This document shows positions 60,772 through 62,306 of a stretch of 62,306 bases of DNA, piece after piece. Within the stretch, counting starts at the first letter, position 1, and the number at the start of each line of letters is the position of its first letter. Under the pieces are notes generated by a model that had not been told where the DNA came from, did no database searches, and saw only the letters and a list, made by a program, of their open reading frames with translations. This DNA comes from Lachnospiraceae bacterium (GTDB lineage: Bacteria; Bacillota; Clostridia; Lachnospirales; Lachnospiraceae). A program made the translations under genes and the position numbers. Where the stretch lies: NCBI GenBank assembly GCA_009911505.1, contig QXXL01000052.1, positions 1-62,306 of the forward strand, written 5' to 3'.

Positions 60772-62010
60772 CTATTTCAAAGGATACTTTTCAGTCAGTT
60801 CTTTTACAATCGCTTTCGCCTCTTCAGCCTTTGCTTCTCCTTCTTTGATCATCATAGCAATTGCTTCCGCAATCCTGTCCATATCTTCTACCCCAAGTCC
60901 CCTTGAAGTAATGGCAGGCGTACCGATTCGGATCCCGCTTGTCACAAACGGGGATTTCGGATCGTTCGGAATCGTATTTTTATTACAGGTAATATTGACA
61001 GAGTCAAGCAATTTTTCAACCGCCTTCCCGGTCAGATCAAACGGCGTCAGATCCACCAGCATCAAATGATTGTCTGTCCCGTCCGAAACAATCTTAATCC
61101 CGCGATCCTTTAACCCTTTGCAAAGCGCCTGCGCATTTGCCGCAACATTTTTCTGGTATTCCTTAAACTCCGGCTGCAGCGCTTCCTTTAAGCAGACTGC
61201 CTTTGCAGCAATCACATGCATCAACGGCCCGCCCTGTATCCCCGGGAAAATCGCTTTGTTAAAATTGTACTTGTCCGCCGCTTCCTGGTTGCATAAAATC
61301 ATGCCGCCTCTCGGCCCGCGGAGCGTCTTATGCGTCGTCGTCGTAACCACATCGGCATAGGGAATGGGGCTTGGATGCACACCGGCTGCCACCAGCCCTG
61401 CAATATGCGCCATATCAACCATCAGCACCGCGCCGCAGGCATCCGCGATTTCACGGAACTTCTTAAAATCAATCGTCCGCGCATAAGCGCTCGCCCCGGC
61501 AATAATCATCTTCGGCCTGCACTCCATGGCAATCTCCATCACCTTGTCATAATCAATAAACCCTTCGTCGTTCACGCCATACGGCACAATATTAAAATAC
61601 GCCCCGGAAAAATTCACCGGACTCCCATGTGTCAGATGTCCGCCATGATCCAAATTCATACCCATTACGGTATCGCCCGGCTTTAAAATGGCAAACTGTA
61701 CCGCCATATTCGCCTGCGCCCCGGAATGCGGCTGTACATTGGCATAATCGCAGCCAAACAATTCCTTAGCCCGTTCCCTTGCCAGTTCTTCCACCACGTC
61801 CACGCATTCACAGCCGCCATAATAACGCTTTCCCGGATACCCTTCCGCATACTTATTCGTCATAATGCTTCCCATCGCCGACATAACGGCCGGGCTAACC
61901 CAGTTCTCAGAAGCAATCAGTTCAATATGGCTGCTCTGCCGTTCAAATTCCGCAGTAATCGCATCCGCAACCTCGCGGTCTGCTGCCTGAATATCTTCTA
62001 ATGTGTACAT
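60772..62010 (-). CDS. glyA: serine hydroxymethyltransferase
   Basis: 412-aa PLP enzyme that converts serine and tetrahydrofolate to glycine and methylene-tetrahydrofolate, the main source of one-carbon units. Seen: [65 protein letters not shown] and the PLP-binding Lys in [14 protein letters not shown] (~225). Full family length. Start ATG with GGAGGAAAA upstream and a promoter at 62057-62085. The tRNA-Gly elsewhere in the window is not linked to it. Confidence 0.98.
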   Translation of the reverse strand: MYTLEDIQAADREVADAITAEFERQSSHIELIASENWVSPAVMSAMGSIMTNKYAEGYPGKRYYGGCECVDVVEELARERAKELFGCDYANVQPHSGAQANMAVQFAILKPGDTVMGMNLDHGGHLTHGSPVNFSGAYFNIVPYGVNDEGFIDYDKVMEIAMECRPKMIIAGASAYARTIDFKKFREIADACGAVLMVDMAHIAGLVAAGVHPSPIPYADVVTTTTHKTLRGPRGGMILCNQEAADKYNFNKAIFPGIQGGPLMHVIAAKAVCLKEALQPEFKEYQKNVAANAQALCKGLKDRGIKIVSDGTDNHLMLVDLTPFDLTGKAVEKLLDSVNITCNKNTIPNDPKSPFVTSGIRIGTPAITSRGLGVEDMDRIAEAIAMMIKEGEAKAEEAKAIVKELTEKYPLK

Positions 62011-62056
62011 CGCTGTTTTCCTCCGTTTATATAATTTAACATTTCATCCGTCCTCT

Positions 62057-62085
62057 ATTATAAATGACTTATAGCATCTTTTCAA
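62057..62085 (-). promoter_or_regulatory. promoter of glyA
   Basis: Minus strand TTGAAA (62085-62080), 17-nt spacer, perfect TATAAT (62062-62057). Beyond 62090 to the end of the window nothing further is recognised except a GCGTGTTT repeat element near 62135. Confidence 0.8.
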
Positions 62086-62306
62086 TCATATATTTCACAC
62101 AAAATAAACACCTCTGTATCCCCCGGGTCCCTAAAGCGTGTTTAAAAAATCCATATAGTTGATCCATCTGCCTAAAAATGTAATGAATGATTAAAAAATT
62201 GTTCTATATCCAAGCCGAATTTTACATAAAATAATACGAAACCATGGCGGTTAGCCGATAACCCCGGCCTGCCATTCTTCCGCCTGCCACTCCCTGCCGG
62301 GTAGTC

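Overview
The window looks like a chromosomal segment of a spore-forming, anaerobic Firmicute, most likely a Lachnospiraceae (Clostridium cluster XIVa) gut bacterium. The evidence is a germination protease, type III glutamine synthetase, a low-GC Gram-positive murB-rapZ-whiA neighbourhood with HPr kinase, class II aldolase, LytTR/GHKL and BlaR/BlaI regulators, strong GGAGG ribosome binding sites and TTGACA-17-TATAAT promoters. Most genes are on the minus strand. No phage, insertion sequence or CRISPR array was recognised.

Layout. 1-230: GC-rich intergenic repeats, with modules that recur at 60.4-60.6 kb. 0.2-5.4 kb: gpr, rpsT (TTG start), an ABC exporter translationally coupled to a Ser/His signal-peptidase-like protein, a YjfB-like small protein, mnmA. 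5.6-11.5 kb: PepSY lipoprotein, LytTR/GHKL two-component pair, YbaK, aldose-epimerase-like protein, peptidoglycan-binding protein. 11.5-12.4 kb: a gene-poor stretch with a strong promoter-terminator unit (candidate small RNA), a tRNA-3'-end fragment and tRNA-Gly(GCC). 12.4-18.5 kb: unusual OmpR-type regulator, SH3/NlpC-P60 hydrolase, CorA, DtxR/MntR-type regulator, sodium/solute symporter, membrane protein. 18.5-21.9 kb: dapA-dapB under a lysine riboswitch, CobO-like protein, two-OB-fold SSB. 22.1-27.1 kb: secreted 1658-aa GH2 beta-galactosidase-like enzyme. 27.6-31.4 kb: BlaI/BlaR1-like pair divergent from a PadR/HAAS operon. 31.6-44.9 kb: a housekeeping block (ftsH, uvrC, hprK, M18 peptidase, murB, rapZ, whiA, lipid kinase, fba) ending in a glutamine synthetase III gene with an apparent frameshift. 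45.1-54.4 kb: a giant 3098-aa secreted GH2 enzyme with a tandem carbohydrate-binding-like module and a long Ala-rich coiled coil. 55.0-60.1 kb: a MacAB-like efflux operon with two different membrane-fusion adaptors. 60.8-62.0 kb: glyA.

Functionally the window joins three layers: cell-envelope and cell-cycle housekeeping genes, extracellular galactoside degradation by two large multidomain GH2 enzymes (host or dietary glycans, inferred), and sensing/defence modules (BlaR-BlaI, PadR, LytTR, ABC efflux). The least explained items are the 245-nt promoter-terminator unit at 11.6-11.9 kb, the tandem domains and coiled-coil stalk of the giant GH2 protein, the domain inserted in the coiled-coil hairpin of one efflux adaptor together with the acidic tail of the other, and the structured leader of glnN.
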